NCBI GenBank assembly: GCA_017470145.1
Contig: JAFUFB010000017.1
Location: 1-33,565 of the forward strand
Length of the DNA stretch: 33,565 bases
Source of the DNA: Clostridia bacterium
GTDB lineage: Bacteria > Bacillota > Clostridia > Christensenellales > Aristaeellaceae
Direction: 5' to 3'
The notes below the pieces were generated by a model. It saw nothing but the letters and a program-made list of their open reading frames with translations. It had not been told where the DNA came from and did no database searches. Positions within the stretch are counted from its first letter, which is position 1, and each line of letters opens with the position of its first letter. Position numbers and translations under genes: made by a program. This document shows, piece by piece, positions 1-8,583 of this stretch.

Positions 1-1070
1 AAGAGCATTCCACCAAGTGCAGCTGGTATCTGGTAAAGGCCACCGGAACCACGGGATATTTCTCCAAAAAGTACGTAACTAAGAGATCATCCAGTTCCAC
101 TTCCTCTTCTTCCACTACTTCCTCCTCTTCCTCCTCTTCCAGTTCCTCCAAATCCTCCTCCGATGGCACCGCCTCTGTGGGGGATTCCGGCGCGGTGGTT
201 AAAACCATCCAGAAGAAGCTGAAGAGCCTGGGATATTATTCCGGATCCATCGACGGAGACTACGGTTCCGGTACAAAGAAGGCGGTCATCGCCTTCCAGA
301 AGGCCAACGGACTAAAGCAGACGGGGAATGTGAACAGCGCGACCCTGGAAAAGCTGAACAGCGGGGGCTCCAGTAGCTCCTCCAAATCCTCCAGCAGCAG
401 CTCCTCTTCCTCCGCCAGTGCGGGAGATCCCTGTTCCCCCGGGGACAAGGGCGCCGCGGTGAAGGCCGTCCAGAAAAAGCTGAAAAGCCTGGGATACTAC
501 ACGGGCTCCGTGGACGGGGATTACGGCAACGGAACCAAGACGGCGGTGAAGGCCTTCCAGAAGGCCAACGGCTTGACGGTCAACGGTGTGGCCAACAGCA
601 AAACCATCAGCAAAATGAACAGCTCCAGCGCCAAGAAGGCCAGCTCCGGCGGCGGCGGGAGCAGCAACTACACCACCGAATCCCTGAACTGGTTCAAGCA
701 TCCCAACACCATTCCGCATCATGCCAATTTCCAGGTAAAGGACGTGAAGACCGGCAAGGTTTTCAACGTCAAACGCTGGACCGGCGCCAACCACGCGGAC
801 TGCGAGCCGGCCACCAAAAGCGATACCGCGATTATGAAAAGCATTTACGGACATTGGAGCTGGAAACGGAGAGCCATCCTGGTAAAATACAACGGCCATG
901 TCTATGCCGCGTCCATGAATGGAATGCCTCATGGCACCCAAACCATCAAAAACAATAACTTCGATGGCCATTTCTGCATCCATTTTACCGGCAGCAAGAC
1001 CCATGGCTCCAAGAAGGTAGACTCCGCCCATCAGAATTGCATCAAAACAGCGCTGAAGTATACCTGGTAA
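1..1070 (+). CDS. Secreted SH3 / peptidoglycan-binding repeat protein, 5' end outside window
   Basis: The reading frame is open from position 3 to the TAA at 1068-1070, so the gene begins upstream of the window; the GTG at 177 is internal. In order, the visible protein has the end of a bacterial SH3-like domain (Cys-Ser-Trp-Tyr, then Gly-Tyr-Phe-Ser-Lys), a Ser/Thr linker (about 90-165), a first PG_binding_1 repeat (about 177-360), a Ser linker, a second repeat about 70% like the first (about 424-625), a Ser/Gly linker, and a C-terminal domain of about 130 residues. Both repeats keep the family pattern GDxGxxVxxxQxxLxxLGYY and FQxxNGL. The C-terminal domain has a conserved-looking His-Phe-Cys-Ile-His-Phe followed by Thr-His-Gly, which loosely recalls the His/Cys site of L,D-transpeptidases, but I cannot assign it. 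A cell-wall-associated role outside the membrane is inferred from the domains; the signal peptide would lie outside the window. Confidence 0.85.
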   Translation, partial: EHSTKCSWYLVKATGTTGYFSKKYVTKRSSSSTSSSSTTSSSSSSSSSSKSSSDGTASVGDSGAVVKTIQKKLKSLGYYSGSIDGDYGSGTKKAVIAFQKANGLKQTGNVNSATLEKLNSGGSSSSSKSSSSSSSSSASAGDPCSPGDKGAAVKAVQKKLKSLGYYTGSVDGDYGNGTKTAVKAFQKANGLTVNGVANSKTISKMNSSSAKKASSGGGGSSNYTTESLNWFKHPNTIPHHANFQVKDVKTGKVFNVKRWTGANHADCEPATKSDTAIMKSIYGHWSWKRRAILVKYNGHVYAASMNGMPHGTQTIKNNNFDGHFCIHFTGSKTHGSKKVDSAHQNCIKTALKYTW

Positions 1071-1087
1071 AGCATTTAAATTCATTC

Positions 1088-1116
1088 TCCCTCCCAGAAG
1101 CTGGGAGGGAATTTTT
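1088..1116 (+). terminator. Intrinsic terminator of the peptidoglycan-binding gene
   Basis: A perfect 10-bp stem (1088-1097 with 1101-1110) closes a 3-nt loop and is followed directly by ATTTTT. It lies 18 bases after the stop codon and before the hisS promoter. Confidence 0.85.
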
Positions 1117-1125
1117 GATTTTCAC

Positions 1126-1154
1126 TTCCTTTTGTTCCGGGAATGTGGTATAAA
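1126..1154 (+). promoter_or_regulatory. Candidate hisS-aspS promoter with extended -10
   Basis: TATAAA at 1149-1154 is preceded by TGG, giving an extended -10 (TGnTATAAA). A weak -35, TTCCTT, lies 17 bases upstream at 1126-1131. It sits between the terminator and the hisS ribosome binding site. The -10 is convincing; the -35 is poor. Confidence 0.55.
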
Positions 1155-1190
1155 TATTTGTCCAATAGCCGGACATGAAGGAGGAGAAAC

Positions 1191-2462
1191 ATGCTGACGC
1201 AGGCGCCAAGAGGCACGAGGGATGTGCTGCCCACCGAGAGCTACCGCTGGCAGTACATTGAGGGAAAGATGAGAGCCGCCGCCGCTCTGGCGGGTTACCG
1301 GGAGGTAAGAACCCCGGTTTTTGAGCATACGGAGCTTTTCGCCCGTGGAGTAGGCGATACAACGGATATTGTACAGAAGGAGATGTACACCTTCCAGGAT
1401 AAAGGAAACCGATCCATCACCTTGAAGCCGGAGGGGACAGCCGGAGCGGCTCGCTGCTTCCTGGAGAGTAATCTTTACGCGGACGCGCTGCCCTGCAAGA
1501 TGTATTATCTGAACGCGCCCATTTTTCGCTATGAAGCGCCTCAGAACGGGCGACTGCGGGAGCATCACCAGTTCGGTCTGGAGTGCTTCGGCGCCCCGGA
1601 AGCCACGGCTGACGCCGAGCTGATCCTGCTGGCCTTCCGGCTGCTGAGTGAGCTGGGGATTCAGAATTTGAGCGTGAACATTAACAGTATTGGCTGCCCG
1701 AACTGCCGGCCGAAGTATCATGGCATGCTGAAGGATTACCTGGCGGATCGGGTGGAACATCTGTGCGAGGATTGCAAGAACCGCTTTGAGCGTAATCCGC
1801 TTCGGGTGCTGGACTGCAAAAAGCCCGGATGCCAGGCCCAGGTGAAGGACGCCCCCAGCATGCTGGATGTGCTGTGTGATGACTGCAAAGCTCATTTCGA
1901 ACAACTGCAGGCCTGCCTGGACGCGGCAGGAGTTCCTTATCGGATCAACTCCCGCATCGTTCGCGGCCTGGATTACTATACCAAGACGGTGTTCGAGCTG
2001 ATTACCACCACCAAGGACGGCAATCTGACGGTCTGCGGCGGCGGGCGGTATGATCACCTGGTGGAGCAGCTGGGAGGCCCGGACCTGCCGGCGGTAGGCT
2101 TCGGCATGGGGCTGGAGCGGGTGCTGATGTTGCTGGACGCGGAAGGGATTCAGATTCCGGAACCTGCCCATTATGAGGTGTTTGTGACGTATATGGGAGA
2201 TCACCGGATCCAGGCTTTCCATCTGGTAGAAAGCTTGCGAAATCAGGGGATTCGCGCCGATATGGATCACTGCGGCCGCAGCCTGAAGGCCCAGTTTAAA
2301 TACGCCAACAAGACCGGCGCGCCCATCTCCGCCACCATCGGGGATGAGGAAGCGGAAAATGGAACCGTGAAGCTGAAAAACATGGCCACTCGGGAGGAAT
2401 GCACCGTCCCGGTGGAGGAAGCTGGCGCGCGTATTCTGGAAATGAGGAAGGATGAGGAATAA
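1191..2462 (+). CDS. hisS: Histidyl-tRNA synthetase
   Basis: This class II synthetase charges tRNA-His with histidine in the cytoplasm. The 423-residue length is normal for bacteria. Visible hallmarks are the N-terminal PRGTRDVLP, class II motif 2 around residues 106-135 (FRYE through RLREHHQFGLE), the histidine-binding RGLDYY at about 258-263, GGGRYD at about 283-288 and motif 3 GFGMGLER at about 303-310. Paired cysteines (CPNC, CEDC, CKKPGC, CDDC) between residues 169 and 232 are known in clostridial HisRS and could bind a metal. ATG at 1191 follows AAGGAGGAG with good spacing. The end of the gene is 4 bases before the chosen aspS start, so the two are co-transcribed. Confidence 0.97.
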   Translation: MLTQAPRGTRDVLPTESYRWQYIEGKMRAAAALAGYREVRTPVFEHTELFARGVGDTTDIVQKEMYTFQDKGNRSITLKPEGTAGAARCFLESNLYADALPCKMYYLNAPIFRYEAPQNGRLREHHQFGLECFGAPEATADAELILLAFRLLSELGIQNLSVNINSIGCPNCRPKYHGMLKDYLADRVEHLCEDCKNRFERNPLRVLDCKKPGCQAQVKDAPSMLDVLCDDCKAHFEQLQACLDAAGVPYRINSRIVRGLDYYTKTVFELITTTKDGNLTVCGGGRYDHLVEQLGGPDLPAVGFGMGLERVLMLLDAEGIQIPEPAHYEVFVTYMGDHRIQAFHLVESLRNQGIRADMDHCGRSLKAQFKYANKTGAPISATIGDEEAENGTVKLKNMATREECTVPVEEAGARILEMRKDEE

Positions 2463-2466
2463 AGCC

Positions 2467-4236
2467 ATGCAAAACAGAACCCATACATGCAACGACCTGC
2501 GGCTCAGCGACGCGGGGAAAGAGGTCCGGCTCAGCGGCTGGATGGAGAATGTAAGGGAGGTCGGTGGAAACCTGGCCTTCGTGGTGCTACGGGATTTTTA
2601 CGGCACGACACAGCTGGTGATAGAGGATGAAAAGCTGCTGCAGATCGTTGCCGGCCTGAATAAGGAAAGCGTAATTTCCGTCACCGGCGTCGTTCGGGAG
2701 CGGGATAACAAGAATCCGAAGATGGCAACGGGGGACATCGAAGTGGTTCCCTCCCAGGTAGAAGTGCTGGGGAAATGCCGCTATAATGCCCTGCCTTTCC
2801 AGATCAACCGCAGCCGGGAGGCGGATGAGAGCCTGCGGCTGAAGTATCGGTACCTGGATCTGCGGAACCCGGAGGTCAAAAAGCAGATCATCATGCGCAG
2901 CCAGGTGGTGGCTGCGCTGCGCAGCGCCATGATCGACGAGGGATTCTTAGAGATTACCACCCCGATTTTGACCGCCTCCTCTCCGGAGGGGGCCCGGGAT
3001 TATCTGGTGCCCGCCCGGAAGCATCCGGGCAAATTCTACGCCCTGCCCCAGGCGCCTCAGCAGTTTAAGCAGCTGCTGATGGCCAGCGGCTTCGATCGTT
3101 ATTTCCAGATTGCTCCTTGCTTCCGAGACGAGGACGCCCGGGGGGATCGGAGCCCCGGGGAGTTCTATCAGCTGGATATGGAAATGGCCTTCGCCTCCCA
3201 GGAGGATGTGTTCGCAGTGCTGGAGCGGGTGCTGCCCCCCATCTTCGCGAAATATGGCACCTATCATCGGGCTTCAGAGGCTCCCTTCCAGCGGATTCCC
3301 TATCTGGAAGCCATGGAAACCTACGGCAGCGACAAGCCGGATCTGCGGATCGATCTGCGGGTGCAGGACGTGACGGAGCTCATGGACGGCTGCGGCTTCG
3401 GCCCCTTCGAAGGGCAGCGGGTGAAGGCGGTAAAGGTGACGGATTTCACCGGAACCCGGAAGCAGATCGACAAACTGTGCGCCGATGTGGAAGTGATCAG
3501 CGGCAACAAGGTCTACTGGTTCAAGGTGGACGAGAAGGGAGAAATCGCCGGCGGCATCGCCAAATTCCTACAGGAGCGGAAAGAAAAGGTGATTTCCGAA
3601 TTGAACCTGACGCCCAATACCCTGGTAGGTCTGACGGCAGGGAAGCTGCTGGCGGCTCAGAAAACCGCTGGCGTGCTCATCAAGCAGCTCGGTTTGATCT
3701 GCGATAATCACATTGATCGGGAAAAGTACGAGTTCTGCTGGATTGTGGATTTCCCCATGTATGAAATCGGAGAGGAAAGCGGTGAGTTGGAGTTCTGCCA
3801 CAATCCCTTCTCCATGCCCAATGGCGGGCTGGAGATTCTGCGCAAGGCCCATAGCGACGAAGTGGATCCTCTCACCATTACCGCCTTCCAGTATGATCTG
3901 GTGTGCAACGGCGTGGAGCTAAGCTCTGGCGCGGTCCGGAACCATGACCCGGAGATCATGGTGGAAGCCTTTAGTCTGGTACGGCTGGGCGAAGAGGATG
4001 TAAAGGCCAAGTTCCCTGCCATGTACAATGCCTTCTGCTATGGCGCCCCACCTCATGCTGGGATCGCGCCTGGCGTGGATCGGATGATCATGCTGCTGGC
4101 TGGGGTAGACACCATTCGAGAGGTCATTCCTTTCCCCATGAACAAAAACGCACAGGATCTGATGATGGACGCGCCAAGCACCGTCGAGCAAAAGCAACTG
4201 GATGAGCTGCATATTGCCCTGGTGCCCGTGGAGTGA
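2467..4236 (+). CDS. aspS: Aspartyl-tRNA synthetase
   Basis: It charges tRNA-Asp (or tRNA-Asp and tRNA-Asn if non-discriminating) with aspartate. The bacterial architecture is complete: N-terminal OB anticodon-binding domain (SGWMENVRE), class II catalytic core with motif 2 FRDEDARGDR near residues 219-228, a bacterial GAD insertion (about 310-400), and motif 3 near 535-545 (GIAPGVDR). I chose the ATG at 2467 (589 residues) because GAGG lies 9 bases upstream. An in-frame ATG at 2452 would add five residues but its only Shine-Dalgarno touches the start codon. It is the second gene of the hisS-aspS pair, an arrangement common in Firmicutes. No T-box-like leader is present upstream of the pair. 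Confidence 0.96.
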   Translation: MQNRTHTCNDLRLSDAGKEVRLSGWMENVREVGGNLAFVVLRDFYGTTQLVIEDEKLLQIVAGLNKESVISVTGVVRERDNKNPKMATGDIEVVPSQVEVLGKCRYNALPFQINRSREADESLRLKYRYLDLRNPEVKKQIIMRSQVVAALRSAMIDEGFLEITTPILTASSPEGARDYLVPARKHPGKFYALPQAPQQFKQLLMASGFDRYFQIAPCFRDEDARGDRSPGEFYQLDMEMAFASQEDVFAVLERVLPPIFAKYGTYHRASEAPFQRIPYLEAMETYGSDKPDLRIDLRVQDVTELMDGCGFGPFEGQRVKAVKVTDFTGTRKQIDKLCADVEVISGNKVYWFKVDEKGEIAGGIAKFLQERKEKVISELNLTPNTLVGLTAGKLLAAQKTAGVLIKQLGLICDNHIDREKYEFCWIVDFPMYEIGEESGELEFCHNPFSMPNGGLEILRKAHSDEVDPLTITAFQYDLVCNGVELSSGAVRNHDPEIMVEAFSLVRLGEEDVKAKFPAMYNAFCYGAPPHAGIAPGVDRMIMLLAGVDTIREVIPFPMNKNAQDLMMDAPSTVEQKQLDELHIALVPVE

Positions 4237-4241
4237 AGCAG

Positions 4242-4270
4242 TTGTCAAGGTGAAAAGATTCTGTTATAAT
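4242..4270 (+). promoter_or_regulatory. Strong sigma-A-type promoter for the Asp23-family gene
   Basis: TTGTCA (4242-4247) and a perfect TATAAT (4265-4270) are separated by 17 bases, and a TG one base before the -10 makes it an extended -10 as well. It starts 6 bases after the aspS stop, and the gene begins 46 bases downstream. Confidence 0.85.
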
Positions 4271-4316
4271 GGCTTTCGTGAATTGAGAAACGCCAAAATC
4301 AAGGAGGGCCCTGGAA

Positions 4317-4922
4317 ATGGCGAAGAAGAATAATGACCAGATATTGCCCCTGCAGGTGGAAAGTGACGACGAGCCTTCCAGCTCCATCACCTATGCCAAC
4401 GAAGTCATCGCCATCATCGCCGGCTTGGCTGCCAGCGAGGTGGAAGGTGTTGCTGGGATGGTGAATGTTAACACCGGTCTGAAGGGGAAAAACAAAAATG
4501 TTGCCAAGGGTGTCAAGGTAGAGGTCGGGACGGAAGAAGTCAGTGTCGATCTATATCTGAACGTGGAATACGGCACGCCTATTCAACGAGCGGCTCATGA
4601 CGCTCAGGAGGGCGTCAAGAAATCCATTGAATCCATGACAGGGCTCCATGTCGTTCGAGTAGACGTGCATGTGCAGGGGGTTAGCTTCGAGAAAGAGAAT
4701 AACCTGTTGCAAGCTGGCGCGGGGAACGCGGTTTTAGAAGCCGGAGAACAGGAAGAGCTAAAACCGACTCCAATAATAGATCAAACCATCGCCGGTAAGG
4801 AAGCAGCTTCTCCCATGTCGGTGGATACCACTCCCGCTGGGGAAGCAGAGGCGGCTTCCTCTCCGATAGAGGCGGTGTCGCAGGAAGCGATCGACGACGA
4901 AGTCGTCACAGCGGAAGAATAA
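4317..4922 (+). CDS. Asp23/Gls24 family envelope stress response protein
   Basis: The first 130 or so residues match the Asp23/Gls24 (DUF322) family: SITYANEVIAIIAGLAASEVEGV near residues 23-45, VSVDLYLNVEYG in the middle and HVVRVDVHVQGV at the end of the domain. Known members bind the membrane anchor AmaP and form a cytoplasmic layer under the membrane linked to envelope stress. The tail after residue 135 is acidic, Ala/Glu-rich and probably disordered. ATG 4317 follows AAGGAGG at 4301-4307. The next two genes encode AmaP- and DUF2273-type membrane proteins, the usual partners. In many Clostridia a relative (YqhY) precedes nusB, as it nearly does here. Confidence 0.9.
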   Translation: MAKKNNDQILPLQVESDDEPSSSITYANEVIAIIAGLAASEVEGVAGMVNVNTGLKGKNKNVAKGVKVEVGTEEVSVDLYLNVEYGTPIQRAAHDAQEGVKKSIESMTGLHVVRVDVHVQGVSFEKENNLLQAGAGNAVLEAGEQEELKPTPIIDQTIAGKEAASPMSVDTTPAGEAEAASSPIEAVSQEAIDDEVVTAEE

Positions 4923-4972
4923 GCGAATGAACAAGGACAGAGGGAATGCCCTCTGTCTTCGTTCGCTTTTAT
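4922..4972 (+). terminator. Hairpin between asp23-like gene and amaP, terminator or attenuator
   Basis: An inner 9-bp stem with a final G-T pair (4936-4945 with 4950-4959) lies within an outer pairing AAGCGAA (4922-4928) with TTCGCTT, followed by TTTTAT. I see no convincing promoter between it and amaP, so it may only reduce transcription into the downstream genes. Confidence 0.6.
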
Positions 4973-5003
4973 TCATAAAACTGTTCAAGAAAGGGTTGCG
5001 ATC

Positions 5004-5984
5004 ATGAGGCTTAGAGTAGCAGATCGGATTCTGGTTGCCGTAGCAGGCTTGTTATTGCTTTGTATATGCACAGGGATTGTAGCTCAGATGTTTTTGAATG
5101 TGGACCTCATTCAATTGGCCACAAAAGTGTTCAACAGCGAGCGAACAGAAGTAAGAGTGATCCTCATCGCTGCAGCAGTGCTCCTGTTTTTCCTGGGGAT
5201 CTATTGCGTGTGCGTGCTGTTTCGCCATCGGAAAAGAAAGGATAAATTTATTCTGCAAAAGAATGACAATGGCGAATTGGCGATCTCCGTAAAAGCCCTG
5301 GAAAACATGGTCAATAAATGCCTTGATCAGCATGACGAACTGGATGTTAAAAATCTGTATTTAGAAAATAAAAAAGACGGGCTGCTGATTCGGATTCGGG
5401 GGGCCGTGGCCGGGGGAATTAGTATCCCCTTAACAGTCGAAGCCCTGCAAAAGCAAATTCGTCAGTACGTTACTGCATGCAGTGGCGTGGAAGTGAAGGG
5501 CATCCGGGTTCAAATCGAGTCCTCTGGGGAGGATGCGAAGGATGCACCCTTTGCCATCGCTGCTCCAGCCGCGCAGCCGCGGTTACAGGAAGCTGTCGAA
5601 AAACAAACTTCGGTCCAACAGACTGAAGTGAAATCCGATCCTGAGCCAACGCCTGCCCCTGCAGCGCCACAGGCTGAAGTTGCTCCTGCGCCACAGGTCG
5701 TTCCGCCTGTGGATGATGAGGATGAGGACGATGATCGGCCCCTTCATCAGCGGCTATTCAGCACGCAGCCTGAACCCTGTATTGTGCCAGCGCCGCCGGT
5801 GGAACCTGAGGAGGATACCAACGCTGAAGAGAATTCTTCCACGCCTGAAAAGCAGGAGCCTACTGCCGAAGCGGATGATGAGAAGCAGGAATCTTCTTTC
5901 CAAGCCGATCCTTCCTTTGTTGAATCCCTGAAAGCCTTTGATAATATCGTCACTGGTGAAACGAAGGAGGGCTCTGGTGAATGA
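5004..5984 (+). CDS. amaP: Alkaline shock response membrane anchor protein AmaP
   Basis: AmaP proteins anchor Asp23 to the cytoplasmic face of the membrane. Two membrane segments are visible, about residues 9-29 and 51-73, followed by a basic RHRKRKDK stretch and an Asp23-like soluble domain (about 85-172, including ELAISVKALENMV and GVEVKGIRVQIES). The rest, to residue 326, is rich in Pro, Glu and Asp and probably disordered; this makes the protein longer than the roughly 200 residues usual for AmaP. The ribosome binding site is modest (GAAAGGG about 10 bases before ATG 5004). The stop overlaps the next start as ATGA, indicating translational coupling. Confidence 0.85.
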   Translation: MRLRVADRILVAVAGLLLLCICTGIVAQMFLNVDLIQLATKVFNSERTEVRVILIAAAVLLFFLGIYCVCVLFRHRKRKDKFILQKNDNGELAISVKALENMVNKCLDQHDELDVKNLYLENKKDGLLIRIRGAVAGGISIPLTVEALQKQIRQYVTACSGVEVKGIRVQIESSGEDAKDAPFAIAAPAAQPRLQEAVEKQTSVQQTEVKSDPEPTPAPAAPQAEVAPAPQVVPPVDDEDEDDDRPLHQRLFSTQPEPCIVPAPPVEPEEDTNAEENSSTPEKQEPTAEADDEKQESSFQADPSFVESLKAFDNIVTGETKEGSGE

Positions 5985-6301
5985 ATCATTTTAAAAAAGG
6001 GAATCCAATCTTTGGGCTGTTGCTTGGGGGCTGTTTTTTCCTGTTGGGCGGCTTAGTCATGTGGATCGGTTTCTGGAAAACCTTGCTGCTGGCCGCGCTA
6101 TTCGCCCTTGGCTATTTTATCGGAGCAGTGAGCGATAAAGCTGGTTTTGTCAAAGGCGCGGTCGATCGGGTAGTCCCAGACAAAAATAGGAAAGAGGAGA
6201 CCATTGATTTCCGCAAGGAGATCGAAAAAGCTCAGGACGCGCAGTTTGCTCAGGAAACCAGAGAAGACGTAACGAAAGAATACAGCGAGGATAAGGAATA
6301 A
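5981..6301 (+). CDS. DUF2273 family small membrane protein
   Basis: A 106-residue protein with two adjacent membrane segments (about residues 10-30 and 34-50) and a charged, Lys/Glu-rich cytoplasmic tail. The Gly-rich hydrophobic hairpin and the position directly after amaP match DUF2273 proteins, which accompany Asp23 and AmaP in Firmicutes; their molecular role is not known. The start overlaps the amaP stop (ATGA) with AAGGAGG upstream at about 5963-5969. The family assignment rests on size, topology and neighbourhood. Confidence 0.75.
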   Translation: MNHFKKGNPIFGLLLGGCFFLLGGLVMWIGFWKTLLLAALFALGYFIGAVSDKAGFVKGAVDRVVPDKNRKEETIDFRKEIEKAQDAQFAQETREDVTKEYSEDKE

Positions 6302-6303
6302 AC

Positions 6304-6756
6304 ATGTCCAGAATTACGGCAAGAGCAGCAGCGATGCAAATGATCTATGAAAAGCTTTCCGGCGGACAAGGCGGGGAAGAAACGCTGCAGATGGTCTATG
6401 ATGAACTGCGTCAGGATGGCGTGCCCGGCGTGGAAAGCGTAGGAAAAAAAGAACCTAATCTGGAGGATCGAGCTTACATCACCCGGGTCTTGGAAGGCGT
6501 ATTGGAGAAGCGCTATCTGATCGACAAAAAGATCGAAAACGCTTCTCAGGGCTGGACCTTGGATCGGATGCCCATGGTTGATCTGACCATCATGCGGCTG
6601 GCTGTGTGGGAGATGATGTTTGAGGAAGAAGTGCCCGGCAATGTCTCCATCGCGGAAGCCCTGGAATTGACGGAGCGCTATTCCGATCCAGACGATAAGA
6701 AGTTTGTCAACGGCGTATTGGGGACTATTCTGCGCCAGCTGGAGCCCCAGGAATGA
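6304..6756 (+). CDS. nusB: Transcription antitermination factor NusB
   Basis: NusB binds boxA RNA together with NusE (ribosomal protein S10) in rRNA antitermination complexes. The 150-residue all-alpha protein shows the N-terminal ARAAAMQMIYE, the central DRMPMVDLTIMRLAVWEM, VSIAEALELTERYS and the C-terminal KKFVNGVLGTIL, all standard NusB signatures. It starts 2 bases after the DUF2273 gene and its stop overlaps the next start (ATGA), so it is embedded in the operon. Confidence 0.95.
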   Translation: MSRITARAAAMQMIYEKLSGGQGGEETLQMVYDELRQDGVPGVESVGKKEPNLEDRAYITRVLEGVLEKRYLIDKKIENASQGWTLDRMPMVDLTIMRLAVWEMMFEEEVPGNVSIAEALELTERYSDPDDKKFVNGVLGTILRQLEPQE

Positions 6757-7730
6757 ATTCGGCTTTCTTAGGGCTGGATACCAGTAATTACCGCACCTCC
6801 CTGGCGGTGGTGGATGAAGAGGGAAAGATCCTCCTGAACCAGCGGAAGCTGTTGCCCGTGCCGGAAGGGGAACGAGGGCTGCGCCAAAGCGACGCGGTTT
6901 ACGCGCACCTGAAACAGCTGAAGCCCATGCTGATGGAGCTGCGCAGGCTGGAAGGAGCCTATTCTCTGCGGGCGGTCTGCGCCAGCGTGGCGCCCCGGGG
7001 GCGGGAGGATTCCTACATGCCGGTGTTCGAAGTAGGGGATACCATGGGTCGCGCTGTTGCCAGCGCCATGGGTATCCCTTTCTTTCCGACAGATCATCAA
7101 CGAGGCCATTTACAGGCAGCCGCTTACGGAACTGAACTGGAAGGGCAGGATCATTTTCTGGCGATTCATCTTTCCGGGGGAACCACTGATCTTTTGTCCC
7201 TGGAGGGGGAATTTCTTTGGGAGCTTGGCTCCAGTCTGGATCTGCACGCAGGGCAGCTGGTGGATCGCGTGGGCGTGGCCCTGGGACTGTCCTTTCCCGC
7301 TGGGCCGGAGCTGGAAGAACTGGCGGTACAGGGAAGCGGTGGCGGTCGGCTGGGCTGTGCCATGACGGACGGAGATCTATCCTGCCATCTGAGCGGCGCG
7401 GAAACCCAGGCCCAGCGATGGATTCAAGAGGGAAGCCTTTCCCAGGAGGAAATCGCCTGGGAGGTGTATGATCTATTAAGCCGAACAGTCGCCCGGATGC
7501 TGGCTGCTGGGCAACGAAAAACAGGACAACAGAGGGCGCTGATCTGCGGAGGAATTGCCTCCTCCGCCCTTTTCCGGCGGATTCTGCAGGAAAGACTGCG
7601 AAAGCAGCAAAGCCGTTTAAGGGTTATCTTTGGCAGCCCGGAGCTCAGCGGGGACAACGCCGTTGGCGTAGCCCTCATCGGATGGAAAAAATGGAAAGCT
7701 GGCCTTGAATCAAGCGGGGTGAAGTTTTAA
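6753..7730 (+). CDS. TsaD/Kae1-like (peptidase M22 family) paralogue
   Basis: This 325-residue protein has the ASKHA fold signatures of the TsaD/Kae1/Gcp family: [11 protein letters not shown] at residues 6-16, a metal-binding HQRGH (H115, H119), SGGTTD at 141-146 (SGGHT in TsaD), [14 protein letters not shown] near 178-191, [12 protein letters not shown] near 265-276 and GDNAVGVA (D301 matching the third metal ligand). The true TsaD makes the t6A37 modification of tRNA with TsaB and TsaE. This protein differs at several motifs (SGGTT for SGGHT, HQRGH for HMEGH), and neither tsaB nor tsaE is nearby, so I call it a paralogue. A similar gene often sits between nusB and folD/xseA in Clostridia. 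It overlaps nusB (ATGA) and ends 1 base before folD. Confidence 0.8.
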   Translation: MNSAFLGLDTSNYRTSLAVVDEEGKILLNQRKLLPVPEGERGLRQSDAVYAHLKQLKPMLMELRRLEGAYSLRAVCASVAPRGREDSYMPVFEVGDTMGRAVASAMGIPFFPTDHQRGHLQAAAYGTELEGQDHFLAIHLSGGTTDLLSLEGEFLWELGSSLDLHAGQLVDRVGVALGLSFPAGPELEELAVQGSGGGRLGCAMTDGDLSCHLSGAETQAQRWIQEGSLSQEEIAWEVYDLLSRTVARMLAAGQRKTGQQRALICGGIASSALFRRILQERLRKQQSRLRVIFGSPELSGDNAVGVALIGWKKWKAGLESSGVKF

Positions 7731-7731
7731 C

Positions 7732-8583
7732 ATGGCAGCACAGATTCTGGATGGAAAAATCATGTCCGAGTGCCTGCGGAGGGAAATTGCAGATCAAGTC
7801 TCGCATCTGCAAACCGAAAAGGGGATTGTGCCAGGTTTGGCTGTGATCCTGGTAGGAAATGATCCTGCCAGCGAGATCTACGTCCGCAATAAGGGGAATG
7901 GATGCCGCGAGGTAGGTATTTATTCCGAGACCATTACCCTGCCGGAGGACACAACGCAGACAGCTCTGGAAGCTGAGATAGACCGGCTGAATCAGGATCA
8001 GCAGATCCACGGGATCCTGGTGCAGCTTCCCCTGCCAAAGCATTTGGACGAGGCCGCAGCCCTGGCTCGCATTCTCCCTGAAAAGGATGTGGACGGGTTC
8101 CATCTGCTGAACGCAGGAAAGCTTATGACCGGCGGGATAGGCGTGACGCCCTGTACCCCCAAGGGTGCCCTGTACATGATCCACCAGACTGGGATGGACT
8201 TGAGCGGTAAGCAGGCGGTGGTGATCGGCCGCAGCAATATCGTGGGGAAACCCATGGCCTTGCTTTTGCTGCAGGAGAATTGTACAGTAACCATCTGCCA
8301 CAGCCGAACAAAGAACCTACCGGAGATCACCCGCCAGGCGGATATCCTGGTGGCGGCGGTGGGAAAGGCGGGCTTCGTTACCCCGGATATGGTAAAGCCC
8401 GGTGCCATTGTCATCGATGTAGGCATCAATCGGGTGGATGGCAAGGTTCGGGGCGATGTGGATTTTGACGGCGTGAAAGAAGTGGCAGGCTGGATTACAC
8501 CGGTGCCCGGCGGTGTGGGGAAGATGACCATCACTATGCTGCTGCAAAATACCCTGGAGGCAGCGGAGAGGGCTGGGCAATGA
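7732..8583 (+). CDS. folD: Bifunctional methylene-THF dehydrogenase / methenyl-THF cyclohydrolase
   Basis: FolD interconverts 5,10-methylene-, 5,10-methenyl- and 10-formyl-tetrahydrofolate using NADP(H) in the cytoplasm. The 283-residue protein is of normal length. Visible motifs are the catalytic Tyr50/Lys54 in [13 protein letters not shown] at 98-102, EKDVDGFH near 117-124, the nucleotide-binding GRSNIVGKP at about 166-174, VIDVGINR and the C-terminal PGGVGKMT. It begins 1 base after the TsaD-like gene and its TGA overlaps the xseA ATG (ATGA). Confidence 0.97.
   Translation: MAAQILDGKIMSECLRREIADQVSHLQTEKGIVPGLAVILVGNDPASEIYVRNKGNGCREVGIYSETITLPEDTTQTALEAEIDRLNQDQQIHGILVQLPLPKHLDEAAALARILPEKDVDGFHLLNAGKLMTGGIGVTPCTPKGALYMIHQTGMDLSGKQAVVIGRSNIVGKPMALLLLQENCTVTICHSRTKNLPEITRQADILVAAVGKAGFVTPDMVKPGAIVIDVGINRVDGKVRGDVDFDGVKEVAGWITPVPGGVGKMTITMLLQNTLEAAERAGQ

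Noticed and set aside
90-170. TCC/TCT-rich tract as a tandem repeat or CRISPR-like element
   Set aside because: It encodes a Ser-rich linker in frame with the flanking domains; there is no repeat-spacer structure.
1696-1890. Cys pairs in HisRS as an inserted foreign zinc domain
   Set aside because: These Cys pairs are a normal feature of clostridial HisRS as I know it.
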